From Thiocystis violacea (GTDB taxonomy: Bacteria; Pseudomonadota; Gammaproteobacteria; Chromatiales; Chromatiaceae), in assembly GCF_016583565.1 (NCBI RefSeq), contig NZ_NRRF01000021.1, positions 1 to 64,000 of the forward strand: a stretch of 64,000 bases of DNA, given 5' to 3'. Under the pieces are notes generated by a model. The model saw only the letters and a program-made list of their open reading frames with translations, was not told the DNA's origin and did not search any database. Made by a program: the position numbers and the translations under genes. This document shows, piece after piece, positions 43,998 through 54,008 of the stretch (position 1 is its first letter; each line of letters starts with the position of its first letter).

Positions 43998-44657
43998 ATG
44001 TTTACAGGCATCATCCAATCCATCGGGCAGATCCAACGGCTCGAGCCGCGTGGCGGCGATGTGCGGCTGTCGATCGGCGCGGGTAAGCTCGCGCTCGATG
44101 AGGTCGTGCTCGGGGACAGCATTGCGGTCAACGGCGTCTGTCTGACCGTCGTGGCGCTGACGGGCCAAGGCTTTTCGGCCGACGTGTCGCGCGAGACGCT
44201 CTCCTTGACCACGCTGGGCGGGCTGGCGACGGGGAGCCGTGTCAATCTGGAGAAGGCGCTGACGCTCTCGACACCGCTTGGCGGACATCTCGTCAGCGGT
44301 CACGTCGACGGGGTTGGGATCCTGTTAGAGCGTCATGAGGACGCGCGCTCCTGGCGGCTGCGCATTCAGGCGCCCGACGAGCTGGCGCGCTATATCGCGC
44401 ACAAGGGCTCGATCTGCGTCGACGGCACCAGCTTGACGGTCAACGCGGTGGACGGCGCCGTCTTCGAGCTGAACATCGTGCCCCACACCATTCAGGAAAC
44501 CATCATCGGCGACTATCGTCCCGGCGCTCGGGTCAACCTGGAGGTGGATCTGATCGCGCGTTATCTGGAGCGGTTGCTGCTCGGCGAGCAGGCGGCCAGT
44601 CCGAAGGCATCCGGTGTGACGCTTGAGTTGCTCGCCGAGCACGGGTTCGTGAAGTAG
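43998..44657 (+). CDS. ribE: riboflavin synthase alpha subunit
   Basis: 219 residues with two homologous lumazine-binding barrels. N-terminal MFTGIIQSIGQIQRLEP and ALDEVVLGDSIAVNGVCLTV; second repeat SICVDGTSLTVNAV. Converts two 6,7-dimethyl-8-ribityllumazine to riboflavin. Called ribC in E. coli. No FMN riboswitch pattern in the 97-bp gap. Confidence 0.96.
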   Translation: MFTGIIQSIGQIQRLEPRGGDVRLSIGAGKLALDEVVLGDSIAVNGVCLTVVALTGQGFSADVSRETLSLTTLGGLATGSRVNLEKALTLSTPLGGHLVSGHVDGVGILLERHEDARSWRLRIQAPDELARYIAHKGSICVDGTSLTVNAVDGAVFELNIVPHTIQETIIGDYRPGARVNLEVDLIARYLERLLLGEQAASPKASGVTLELLAEHGFVK

Positions 44658-44712
44658 GCCGACCGGAGTCGGCGCCTCGAGATGTTATCCATTGCAGCGA
44701 AGTTGTTTTCCT

Positions 44713-45843
<1,131 letters not shown>

Positions 45844-46003
45844 CCGGCTGCTGTTCGACAGAGACCGGTGCCGTCGCTCGTGCCGATTTCTGTATTGATT
45901 GGCGCCCTTTGCGCAGTTTGGCGCTTTGCGTGGTTTAAACCTGTGTGTCTTCGCGGTTTCCATTCCGAGCTTGGGGCTCGATCGACGCTGACTTAGAGAA
46001 CCT

Positions 46004-46474
46004 ATGACTATCAAGACCATCGAAGGCGCAATGCGCGCCGATAATGCACGTTTTTGTCTGGTGGTATCCCGCTGGAACAGCTTCGTCGTGGAGGCCCTGG
46101 AGAAGGGCGCCATCGATACGCTCGTGCGGCATGGCGCCGATGTATCCAGCCTGACGATCGTCCGTGTGCCGGGTGCCTTCGAGATGCCGGTGGCGATCGA
46201 GCACATCGCGAAAAAGGGTGGCTATGACGCCGTCATCGCCCTGGGAGCCGTCATCCGCGGTGGCACGCCGCATTTCGAGTATGTGGCTGGGGAGTGCGTC
46301 AAGGGCATGGCCCAGGTCAGTCTGAAATACGGACTGCCGGTCGCCTTCGGCGTGCTGACGGTCGACAGCATCGAGCAGGCCATCGAACGCTCCGGCACCA
46401 AGGCTGGCAACAAGGGCGCCGAGGCGGCCATGTCGGCGTTGGAGATGGTCGATCTTCTCAGGCAGCTCGACTGA
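46004..46474 (+). CDS. ribH: 6,7-dimethyl-8-ribityllumazine synthase
   Basis: Lumazine synthase, 156 residues. Conserved SRWNSF near the N-terminus, [17 protein letters not shown] and [20 protein letters not shown]. Joins the ribB and ribD products. Start ATG at 46004. Stop is just one base before nusB, so they are an operon. The 160-bp gap before it contains GGCGC/GCGCC-type small repeats but no clear riboswitch. Confidence 0.97.
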   Translation: MTIKTIEGAMRADNARFCLVVSRWNSFVVEALEKGAIDTLVRHGADVSSLTIVRVPGAFEMPVAIEHIAKKGGYDAVIALGAVIRGGTPHFEYVAGECVKGMAQVSLKYGLPVAFGVLTVDSIEQAIERSGTKAGNKGAEAAMSALEMVDLLRQLD

Positions 46475-46475
46475 G

Positions 46476-46967
46476 ATGGTCAGTCCTCGCAGTCAATCGC
46501 GCCGCTACGCGGCACTCGCGCTCTACCAGTGGCGCCTCACCGGCGAAGATCCCGTCCAGATCAAGCGTCATTTGCTCGACGATCCGGAATGGCTGAACGC
46601 CGTTGCGGCCTCGCTCAAGGGTGTCGATGAAGAAGAGCTGCTGGAGACGAAGGAGCGCTTCAACTTCAACGTCGAGCTGCTCGACGAGCTGCTGAGTGGC
46701 GTCCCGGAGCATATCGAGGAGATCGATGCACAGCTCGACAGCTTTCTGGATCGACCCATCACCCAAGTCGATCCGGTGGAGCTTGCGATCCTGAGGCTGG
46801 GCGCTTATGAGATCCTCTTCGCCGACAACATCCCGGACCGTGTCGCCATCAACGAGGCCGTGGAACTGACCAAGCTGCTCGGCGCGCACGAGGGCCACAG
46901 GTACGTCAACGGCGTGCTCGATAAGATCGCCCGCCGGCGTGCTGGCAACATGGATCGCAAGATCTAG
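46476..46967 (+). CDS. nusB: transcription antitermination factor NusB
   Basis: 163 residues, all-helical RNA-binding partner of NusE in rRNA antitermination. RRYAALALYQWRLTG, DRPITQVDPVELAILRLGAYE and the signature INEAVELTKLLGAHEGHRYVNGVLD. ATG one base after ribH. Standard ribH-nusB-thiL order. Confidence 0.95.
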   Translation: MVSPRSQSRRYAALALYQWRLTGEDPVQIKRHLLDDPEWLNAVAASLKGVDEEELLETKERFNFNVELLDELLSGVPEHIEEIDAQLDSFLDRPITQVDPVELAILRLGAYEILFADNIPDRVAINEAVELTKLLGAHEGHRYVNGVLDKIARRRAGNMDRKI

Positions 46968-46987
46968 TCCCCTCCGAGCCTGGCCGA

Positions 46988-47947
46988 GTGTCTGAGTTCG
47001 ATCTGATCCGGACCTACTTCGCGGACATCGGCCCGGCGCGCGCGGATGTCGCGCTCGGCGTCGGTGATGATTGCGCCCTGCTCAGCGTCCCTGCCGGCCA
47101 TGCACTGGCTGTCAGCATCGACACCCTGGCCTCCGGAATCCACTTCTTCCCGGATTGCGATCCGGAGCATCTGGGCCACAAGTCACTGGCCGTTGGTCTC
47201 AGCGATTTGGCGGCAATGGGCGCGGATCCGGCTTGGTCGACGTTGGCGCTGACGCTGCCGTCGGCGGATGAGGACTGGGTCCGCGCCTTCAGCCGCGGGT
47301 TCACGCGGCTCTCGCAGGCCCACGGAATCCGCCTGGTTGGCGGCGATACGACGCGCGGGCCGCTCAGTGTCAGCGTGCAGGTGCATGGCTTCGTGCCGCT
47401 CGGTGCGGCCATTCGCCGCAGCGGCGCGCGGTTGGGTGACCTGGTGTGTGTCAGCGGAACGCTCGGAGACGCCGGGCTGGCGCTCCGGCAGATGCTCGAA
47501 GGGACCGATGTGGATCCGGCGCTGCGCCGGCGCCTGGAGCTTCCCGAGCCGCGGGTCGCCCTCGGGCGCGGTCTCCGCGGCATCGCTTCGGCGATGATCG
47601 ACCTATCGGATGGGCTTGCCGGTGACCTCGGCCATATCCTTCGGGCGTCGGGTGTTGGCGCGGAACTCGATCTGATGCGCCTGCCACTGACGCCAGCAGT
47701 GGCGAATGCGGTCCGGAAGGACGCCGACTGGTCGCTGCCGCTCTCCTCGGGCGATGACTATGAGCTCTGCTTTTGCATCCCGCGCGAGCGGATCGAGGAC
47801 GCTCGGCGGCTAGGTGTGGGTCTTGGGTGTCCGGTTAGCGTCGTCGGCGTGATCAGTGATCAGCCCGGCCTCAGATGCCGGCAGGCCAACGGTGATCTTC
47901 TGAACGCGGTCCGCGGCGGCTTCGATCACTTTGCCACTGGGGCGTGA
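46988..47947 (+). CDS. thiL: thiamine-monophosphate kinase
   Basis: 319 residues, PurM/ThiL fold. GVGDDCALL is the Mg-ATP-binding region; [14 protein letters not shown] and [10 protein letters not shown] follow. Phosphorylates thiamine monophosphate to the diphosphate. Starts with GTG ([11 protein letters not shown]), 20 bases after nusB. The last 77 bases overlap, on the opposite strand, the end of the split methyltransferase. Confidence 0.95.
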   Translation: MSEFDLIRTYFADIGPARADVALGVGDDCALLSVPAGHALAVSIDTLASGIHFFPDCDPEHLGHKSLAVGLSDLAAMGADPAWSTLALTLPSADEDWVRAFSRGFTRLSQAHGIRLVGGDTTRGPLSVSVQVHGFVPLGAAIRRSGARLGDLVCVSGTLGDAGLALRQMLEGTDVDPALRRRLELPEPRVALGRGLRGIASAMIDLSDGLAGDLGHILRASGVGAELDLMRLPLTPAVANAVRKDADWSLPLSSGDDYELCFCIPRERIEDARRLGVGLGCPVSVVGVISDQPGLRCRQANGDLLNAVRGGFDHFATGA

Positions 47948-48920
47948 CGGTCATGGCGCGGAAGCCGTTGCCTCCAAGCGCGGATTGTTCTTCATGACTC
48001 AGGCCATAGAGCTGGAACACCGCCTGATTGCAGGCTTGCACGTCTCGTGCGACGGCTGCCGAGGCCAGCCTCCGGCGTAGCGGTTCAGGGACATCTGCCC
48101 AGCGCGGAATGCGAATTCGGCGCAGGTATTGCGCTTGGAAACGCAGGAAACCGCCTCGCATTTTCGTGGAGTAGGTCGCCACGAACAGGCGCGTGACAGC
48201 GGATAGCAGCACAGCCTGCAAGGCTCGCAAATCCCAGTCATCGGATGTGACGTAGTACAGGTTGTGGTGGGGGTAGAGTTTCCCGGCCTCGAAGACGATA
48301 TGCGCCTCGCCCTTGATGTCCGGGATCAGGAGCTTCGGTCTTGCGGCCAGCGACGGGGTGATGCGATCAATCGTCCGATACCAGTTGGCTGGCGCCTTGC
48401 GCGCGCAATGACGCCCTGCGATGACCTCTCGGCGAGCCTCAAGGTAATGGCGCAGGCGCGGGTATTCGTTGAGATCAACCAGCCCGCCTGACTCGGCGAA
48501 TGGGTTGATGACGCCTTGCCCATGCCACTTCACCTCGCCGGATAGGATGTCCTTCGTTGTCACCAGCGGCAGTTTGCGATCTGGCTCGACATCGAGTGCA
48601 TCGAGTTCTCCGATGAACGCCTTGTCCGCGCCGGTTGCGACGCCAATCCCAACCCTGCATCCGACATCCTCCAGCAGGGGAAAACACGCCTCAAGACGGC
48701 GAATCAGCGCCATCTGATCGGACGACTCCAGCAGCCAAGGCTCAGCGCCATTCGTGACCCTGGCTAGCTCGCGTACCGCGCCGGTTTCTTGAGGCAACGC
48801 CGGGGCGCGGAGCACCTCCGCCAGGGTAACCAGCGTCCCCCGGTCAATGGCTGGGCGATGCGCAATACGAGTCGCCCCCCGGTGTTTCACGGCTGATGAT
48901 GGTGATCGCGGGGTAGGCAA
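47871..48920 (-). pseudogene. 3' part of a frameshifted N6-adenine DNA methyltransferase (target-recognition half)
   Basis: The frame from about 48878 to 47871 continues the methyltransferase encoded upstream but in another frame. Joined across the G run (48880-48875 on the minus strand), the protein reads [18 protein letters not shown] and onward for about 335 residues. This region has the features of an Eco57I-type target-recognition/C-terminal domain ([35 protein letters not shown]). The only upstream start for this frame alone is TTG at 48920 and a ribosome site is not obvious. It overlaps thiL by 77 bases. It may be inactive or made by frameshifting. Confidence 0.6.
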
Positions 48921-49671
48921 TCACGTCAGAGTGGAAGGCGGGGGTATCGACCATATCGACGTAGACTTTCAGATGGAAGCGCTCAGACACGAGACTCCTA
49001 AGAGGCCCGCCATAGCGGTTCTTCATCCACCGATCCGCGCAGATAAAGCCCAGATTCCCACCCTCTGACAAGAGCGAAAGCGACCGCTCGATGAAAGGAA
49101 CGTAGATGTCGGCCCGGTCGTAGATCGTCTGGTAGCGGCTGCGATACTCGGCCAGCAGAGCGACTGGTATCAGCTCTTGGCGGACATAGGGCGGGTTGCC
49201 CACAACGAAGTCGAACCCGGCCTCCAGTGGCGCCAACAGAAAATCTCCTTGCGACAGCCAAGCCTTTGCCAACGCCGTTGCGCTATTCGCAAGCATTCCG
49301 TGTTGATCGAGCAGTGAAATGACGGCTTCGTAGGTGCTTGAAAACGTCTCGCGGTGCAGCTCGACTGCCCTGATTGCGCCGCTCAGATCGTCGAGCGGGG
49401 AGCCATGTGGCCGCGCGGCTCGCCATGCACGCAGCAACCGCTCAATAACCGGGAGCAGAAAATCACCGCCGCCAAAGGAGGGTTCTAAGAGCCGTTTTGT
49501 ATGGAGTGGCTGATCTTCCGTATAGCCAGCCAGATCAAGAATAAAGTCAACGACCTCGCGGCGCGTGAAGATAGCCCCGCGAGAATTTACCTCGGCATTC
49601 AAAGCCAAATGGTCGATCAGCGCCTGAATGTTCTTTGACGTGCAGGCCGGACTCGGTAGCTCAAGCGTCAT
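48844..49671 (-). pseudogene. 5' part of a frameshifted N6-adenine DNA methyltransferase (catalytic half)
   Basis: 275 residues from ATG at 49671 to a stop 11 codons after the frameshift. The SAM-binding region LLEPSFGGGDFLLPV and the catalytic motif IV NPPY (DFVVGNPPYVRQEL) are intact. The N-terminal MTLELPSPACTSKN is a plausible start; the longer frame to 50001 is Arg/Lys noise. The reading frame breaks at a run of six G (48875-48880): one G fewer would fuse it with the 3' part to give about 599 residues, a normal Eco57I-like size. No restriction gene is adjacent, so it would be orphan. Alternatives: sequencing error, phase variation or real decay. Confidence 0.7.
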
Positions 49672-49826
49672 TTGTACTGGTTGCAAAAAGTGACCTCTGT
49701 GTCTTGGTGCCGCACGTTGAACCGTGACCGCGAAACAGCAAACCTCTCGTGGCGCCAGCTCCGCAGTGCCACGCGAGTAACCCCATCGTTTCATTTTCCG
49801 GGGATGCTGCCACTCCTGCATGCTCG

Positions 49827-50294
49827 TTAACTTGGCTGTGGAGCCTCGCAGGCTTCTGTGACGAGCCGATTCACGTATTCCAGCATCTTGTCGATCGCCT
49901 GCTCGGCAACCGGCGTCAGCTCGTAGCTTGCGTAGTCGAAGGAGTCGCCACCCGCAGTGACGAGGTAGCTTTCCGGGGCACGGCCATAGAGCGTCTCGCA
50001 CCAGGCCAGCAATTCGCGCGGGTCGAGGAAATGCGCCATGGTCGACACCGCCGACTCATCAGGCGCTAGGCGCTGGCAGCGGACCTCTCCCGGCTCGACG
50101 TCCACGGCGGCATCCAGGAAGATCGCCCGATCCTGGTCGGCCAGGTCCGCGACGAGTTCGGCGGTTAGAACGTGTCTGGAGATGACCTCGACTCCGCGTG
50201 GCAAGACTCCTGCCTCCAAGCGGTCCGCGGCGAGCGGCCCGAGCGCATCGTCGCCGCGGATGGGGCTGCCGTATCCGATGATGAGTGTCTTCAA
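49827..50294 (-). CDS. hoxW: hydrogenase maturation protease HoxW
   Basis: 155 residues, nickel-sensing endopeptidase that removes the C-terminal extension of HoxH after metal insertion. GYGSPIRGDDALG at the N-terminus gives the first metal-binding Asp; FLDAAVDVEPGEV and MAHFLDPREL supply the other acidic and His ligands. Follows hoxH by 9 bases, last gene of the hox operon. The 155-bp gap to the methyltransferase gene shows nothing clear. Confidence 0.9.
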   Translation of the reverse strand: MKTLIIGYGSPIRGDDALGPLAADRLEAGVLPRGVEVISRHVLTAELVADLADQDRAIFLDAAVDVEPGEVRCQRLAPDESAVSTMAHFLDPRELLAWCETLYGRAPESYLVTAGGDSFDYASYELTPVAEQAIDKMLEYVNRLVTEACEAPQPS

Positions 50295-50303
50295 GTCCTG
50301 TCC

Positions 50304-51731
50304 TCAGCCGCGGGTCAAGGTATCGACGATGTGCCCAGCGGCATCCTTCAGCTCGATGGCGAGCGGCATCTGGCCGAAGGCGTGCGAGGCACACGACAGG
50401 CAGGGGTCATAGCAGCGAATGACGGCCTCGACGCGATTGAGCATGCCTTCCTGAAGGTTGTTGCCGTCGACGTAGGCATCCGCGACCTGGCGGATGGATT
50501 GGTTCATCGCCAGGTTGTTGTGCCCCGTCGCGATGATGAGGTTGACCCAGGTGATGAGGCCGTCGTCATCGATTCGATAGTGGTGCATGAGCGTCCCGCG
50601 CGGGGCCTCGGCGACGCCGATTCCCTCGTAGCGGTTGCTGCGGGCGCGGGCGCGCACGCGAGTGTCGAGGATGGTGGGATCCTTGAGCAGGCGCTCCATC
50701 ATCTCGATGGCGTAGATGATCTCGACCAGCCGCGCGTAGTGGTAGTGGAAGCTGCTGGCAATGGGGCCGGATTCCTGCAACATGTGGAACTCGGCCAGGG
50801 CGACGTCGGCGTATGGCGTGCCGCAGGCATTGGCGTTGTTGAGCCGTGCAAGGGGTCCGACACGATAGATTCCCTTGGGATAGCCCTGCGCCTTGAAGTA
50901 GGGGAACTTCATGTAGCTGAAGTCCTCGACCGCTTCGCCGATCAGACGCTCGTACTCCCAGGGCGGCACCATGTCTTCGAGGATGTTGCCCTTGGCGTCC
51001 TTGACGCGCAGGAAGCCGTCGTAGTGCTCCAGGTTGCCTTTGGGTGAGACGAGGCTGAAGAAGAGCGTCGGCATGGTCCCGAAGTGGTCCGCCTCGTCCT
51101 TGAACTTGGGCACCAGGGTCTTGAAGAAGGCGTAGGTGCGCTTGGCGATCTCGAGCGCCTCGGGCAGCAGCTTGAGCATGGCGTCGCGCTTTTCCTGGCT
51201 CAGGGGCTCGTTGACGCCGCCGGGAACCACCCAGGTCGGATGGATCTTCTTACCGCCCAGCATCTCGATGATGGTCTGGCCGATCTGGCGCAGGCGAATG
51301 CCGTCCTTCGCGAGTGCCGGCTCCTGACGCATGACGCCGAAGATGTTGCGCGAGACCGGGTCCGAATCCCAGCCCATGAGCAGATCCGGGGAAGACAGGT
51401 GGAAGAAGGATAGCGCGTGCGACTGGGTGAGCTGCGCGAGATTCATGATGCGCCGAAGTTTCTCGCCGGTCGGCGGGATGCTGACGGATAGCAGGTGATC
51501 GCACGCCTTGTTGGAGGCTAAGAGGTGGCTGACGGGGCAGATGCCGCAGGTGCGGGCGGTGAGTGCGGGCATCTCACGATAGGGGCGCCCCTCGCAGAAC
51601 TTCTCGAAGCCGCGGAACTGGGTGAGGTGGAACTTGGCATCCTCGACCTGGCCGGCGTCGCCGAGCTGCAGGGTGATACGGGCATGCCCTTCGATGCGGG
51701 TGACCGGTTCGATGGTGACTGTGCGGCTCAT
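50304..51731 (-). CDS. hoxH: NAD-linked [NiFe] hydrogenase large subunit HoxH
   Basis: 475 residues; holds the NiFe centre of the soluble bidirectional hydrogenase. L1 motif RTCGICPVSH (Cys62, Cys65) and C-terminal motif DPCLSCASH (Cys444, Cys447, His450). About 25 residues after His450 are the extension cleaved by HoxW. Start ATG gives SRTVTIEPVTRIEGHARI, the family signature. The spacing to neighbours shows one operon with hoxY and hoxW. Confidence 0.97.
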   Translation of the reverse strand: MSRTVTIEPVTRIEGHARITLQLGDAGQVEDAKFHLTQFRGFEKFCEGRPYREMPALTARTCGICPVSHLLASNKACDHLLSVSIPPTGEKLRRIMNLAQLTQSHALSFFHLSSPDLLMGWDSDPVSRNIFGVMRQEPALAKDGIRLRQIGQTIIEMLGGKKIHPTWVVPGGVNEPLSQEKRDAMLKLLPEALEIAKRTYAFFKTLVPKFKDEADHFGTMPTLFFSLVSPKGNLEHYDGFLRVKDAKGNILEDMVPPWEYERLIGEAVEDFSYMKFPYFKAQGYPKGIYRVGPLARLNNANACGTPYADVALAEFHMLQESGPIASSFHYHYARLVEIIYAIEMMERLLKDPTILDTRVRARARSNRYEGIGVAEAPRGTLMHHYRIDDDGLITWVNLIIATGHNNLAMNQSIRQVADAYVDGNNLQEGMLNRVEAVIRCYDPCLSCASHAFGQMPLAIELKDAAGHIVDTLTRG

Positions 51732-51790
51732 GGATGCGATCCCCTGTGCGTGTGGGCAGTGACGAATGGCGGTACGGAGCGGGGCCTGGC

Positions 51791-52078
51791 TCAGGTCGCG
51801 TCGACTCTCGACTCGTTTTCGAGGGCCTTGGCGGTGATCTCGTGATAGAGGTGGATCAGCCTCGCGATGATGTCTTGAAGCTCGGGGTGACTCTCCCAGC
51901 GGGGCTGCTGCTCACGCGCGTCCTCGAAGACTTGTTGGAGGAACTGAATGTCGAAGCTGTCGAGCCGCTCGCCCCGATCGACCTTCTCTTTGAGGTCGAG
52001 TGCGCGCGGTAGGCGTTGCGTGCGCATTCGATCCAGCAGGGTGACGATCACGCCTGTCTCGTACATGGCATCGCTCAT
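51791..52078 (-). CDS. small protein of unknown function inside the hox operon
   Basis: 95 residues, helical and charged ([63 protein letters not shown]). No Cys cluster or known motif. It fills the gap between hoxY and hoxH (66 bases after hoxY, 59 before hoxH), same strand. No homology recognised; possible roles such as assembly factor or small subunit are guesses. The start ATG at 52078 lacks a strong ribosome site. Confidence 0.65.
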   Translation of the reverse strand: MSDAMYETGVIVTLLDRMRTQRLPRALDLKEKVDRGERLDSFDIQFLQQVFEDAREQQPRWESHPELQDIIARLIHLYHEITAKALENESRVDAT

Positions 52079-52144
52079 TCTTGCTGCTCTCGTATGTTCG
52101 GGTCTCCGGCTGGATTGGATCGCGCGGGACCGGGTTGATTGGGA

Positions 52145-52702
52145 TCAGGCGCCGAAACGCGTGACCTGGCTGGGGTCTGGCTTGCGCCCGGCGATCAGCT
52201 CGCTCAGCACGTACCAGATGGCATCGGCGGAGGGCGGGCAGCCGGGCACGAAGACGTCGACCTCGACCTCGCTGTGAATCGGCTTCACGGTCGTGAGCAG
52301 GACCGGCACGCTCTTGGTCGGGATCTGCGGTTGGAGGTCGACGTTTTCCCGATAGGCCCGGTCCAGGACGTCGCTGAGCTTGAAGTGATTGCGGATGGCC
52401 GGGACATTGCCAGTCACCGCGCAGTCGCCCAGGCTGATGAGCAGCGTGCAGTGTTTGCGAAAAGCCTTGGCTTTCTCCAGGTCGTCTTCCGAGCTGATGG
52501 AGCCCTCGAGAATGCCGATGTCCACCTGTTCCGGCAGCTCTTTGGTATCCACGAGGGGGCTGTAGACGATGTCGATCTGTTGGGCGAGATCGACTAGGCG
52601 CTCGTCCATGTCGAGGAAGGACATGTGGCAGCCGGAGCAGCCGTCCAACCAGGTCGTGGCGACCGTGATCCTGTTCGCCGTGCTCGTTGTCGTGGTGCTC
52701 AT
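52145..52702 (-). CDS. hoxY: NAD-linked hydrogenase small subunit HoxY
   Basis: 185 residues with one [4Fe-4S] cluster. The proximal-cluster Cys are at [12 protein letters not shown] (Cys22, Cys25), LGDCAVTGN and VPGCPPSAD. Pairs with HoxH as the hydrogenase half. ATG overlaps the hoxU stop by 4 bases. Confidence 0.95.
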   Translation of the reverse strand: MSTTTTSTANRITVATTWLDGCSGCHMSFLDMDERLVDLAQQIDIVYSPLVDTKELPEQVDIGILEGSISSEDDLEKAKAFRKHCTLLISLGDCAVTGNVPAIRNHFKLSDVLDRAYRENVDLQPQIPTKSVPVLLTTVKPIHSEVEVDVFVPGCPPSADAIWYVLSELIAGRKPDPSQVTRFGA

Positions 52703-53430
52703 CGGGCATGTCTCCGGCGCGCGAGGATGGGCAGGAAGTGTTGGTCTTTGACCATTTCACCGACCGACGTGCCCTGCTTGACCAGCGCGCCGGTGGGACA
52801 GACCTGGACGCACTTGCCGCAGCTGGTGCAGGTCTCGCTCTCGCCCCAGGGTAGCGCCAGGTCCGTGATCACAAGACAGTCGCTGCCGCGCCCCATGACA
52901 TCCCAGGTGTGCGCGCCCTCGATTTCGTCGCAGACACGGACGCAGCGGGTGCAGAGGATGCAGCGGTTGTGGTCCAGTCGGAAACTCTCGTGCGAGCTGT
53001 CGACGGGATAGGGCGTCTGGCGGTAGGGGACGCGCACATGATCGACGCCGCAGCTCTGGCCGAGCGCCTGCAGTTCGCAGTGCCCATTTGAGACGCAGAC
53101 GGAGCAGACATGGTTCCGCTCGGCGAAGAGCATCTCGATGATAGTGCGGCGGTAGCGCTGCAGGCGCTCGGTGTTGGTATGGACGTGCATGCCTTCCGCG
53201 ACGCGGGTCGAGCAGGCGGCGGAGAGCCGCCCCTGACCGGCGATTTCGACAACGCAGAGCCGGCAACCGCCCCAGACGGACAGGCCGTCCAGGTAGCAGA
53301 GACTCGGCACCGGGATCTTGTGCTCCCGGCAGACCTCGATGATGGTCTCGTCCTCGCGGGCTGAGAGGTCCTGGTCGTCGATCTTGAGTGTGACGACACG
53401 GATGTTCGGCTGTGGGACTGGTAGGGGCAT
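52699..53430 (-). CDS. hoxU: diaphorase subunit HoxU (NuoG-like iron-sulfur)
   Basis: 243 residues. An N-terminal [2Fe-2S] ferredoxin domain ([16 protein letters not shown]) is followed by the His/Cys segment ([15 protein letters not shown]) and two [4Fe-4S] cluster motifs ([32 protein letters not shown]). Transfers electrons between HoxF and HoxY. The start at 53430 has GGAGG 4 bases upstream; the much longer frame (to 54045) overlaps the DUF29 gene and a repeat array. Confidence 0.95.
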   Translation of the reverse strand: MPLPVPQPNIRVVTLKIDDQDLSAREDETIIEVCREHKIPVPSLCYLDGLSVWGGCRLCVVEIAGQGRLSAACSTRVAEGMHVHTNTERLQRYRRTIIEMLFAERNHVCSVCVSNGHCELQALGQSCGVDHVRVPYRQTPYPVDSSHESFRLDHNRCILCTRCVRVCDEIEGAHTWDVMGRGSDCLVITDLALPWGESETCTSCGKCVQVCPTGALVKQGTSVGEMVKDQHFLPILARRRHAR

Positions 53431-53448
53431 GCGGCCTCCAATAGCGCC

Positions 53449-53560
53449 GTCGGAAGAGCACGGCCGTCGGAAAGGAAGTGAGTCGTCGGAAAAAGTCGGT
53501 CGTCGGAAAAATCGGTGGTCGGAAAAGAGTCCAATCGTCGAAACAGGGTCGGTTGTCGGA
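53449..53560. repeat. degenerate ~17-bp repeat array between a DUF29 gene and hoxU
   Basis: About seven copies of a GTCGGAAAA-like core at 17-18 base spacing fill most of the 152-bp gap. Cores start near 53449, 53466, 53484, 53502, 53518, 53537 and 53555. Not a coding sequence; lies in the hox transcript, so it may affect hoxU expression. Confidence 0.65.
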
Positions 53561-53582
53561 TCGGCAATGGCTGGCGCGGCGA

Positions 53583-54008
53583 TCAGGTCCAGTCGTCCGC
53601 GTCGAGCAGTTGATCCAGAGTAAAGGGAGATGCGCGAGGGAAGGTCTCCTCGCGCAGCCCAGTCTCGAGGATCGCCCGACGTCGGGCTGCCGGGTAACGG
53701 CGCATCAGCAGCTCCGGCAGGGTCGCGCGCAGGCTGGGGCTGTCCTCCAGGAGCTCCATGACTTCGTCGCGTGCGTGGGTGATGGAGAGCTTCCAGCTCA
53801 ACCCGCGAAAAGCGGGCTGATAGCGCCATTTCAGCAGGTGGAGAACCAGAACCTTGAGATGGCTCGACAAGGCCTGTTTTTCGCTTCGCCCCCTGTCTTC
53901 GAGTTCCTCCGCGATACGCCCAAGGTTCAGCTCGGACATTTGCCCAGTCCTGAGCATCCGCGCGCTTTCCATCGCCCAGGCATGGCGATCTTGGTCCGGG
54001 GGCATCAT
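53583..54008 (-). CDS. DUF29 family protein inserted in the hox operon
   Basis: 141 residues with the family pattern: [39 protein letters not shown], then a C-terminal region ending [14 protein letters not shown]. Its ATG overlaps the hoxF stop by 4 bases (ATGA), so it is translationally coupled to hoxF. It is a paralogue of the protein at 39710-40147 but not very similar. I know of no hox operon role for DUF29. A degenerate repeat array separates it from hoxU. The function is unknown. Confidence 0.85.
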   Translation of the reverse strand: MMPPDQDRHAWAMESARMLRTGQMSELNLGRIAEELEDRGRSEKQALSSHLKVLVLHLLKWRYQPAFRGLSWKLSITHARDEVMELLEDSPSLRATLPELLMRRYPAARRRAILETGLREETFPRASPFTLDQLLDADDWT

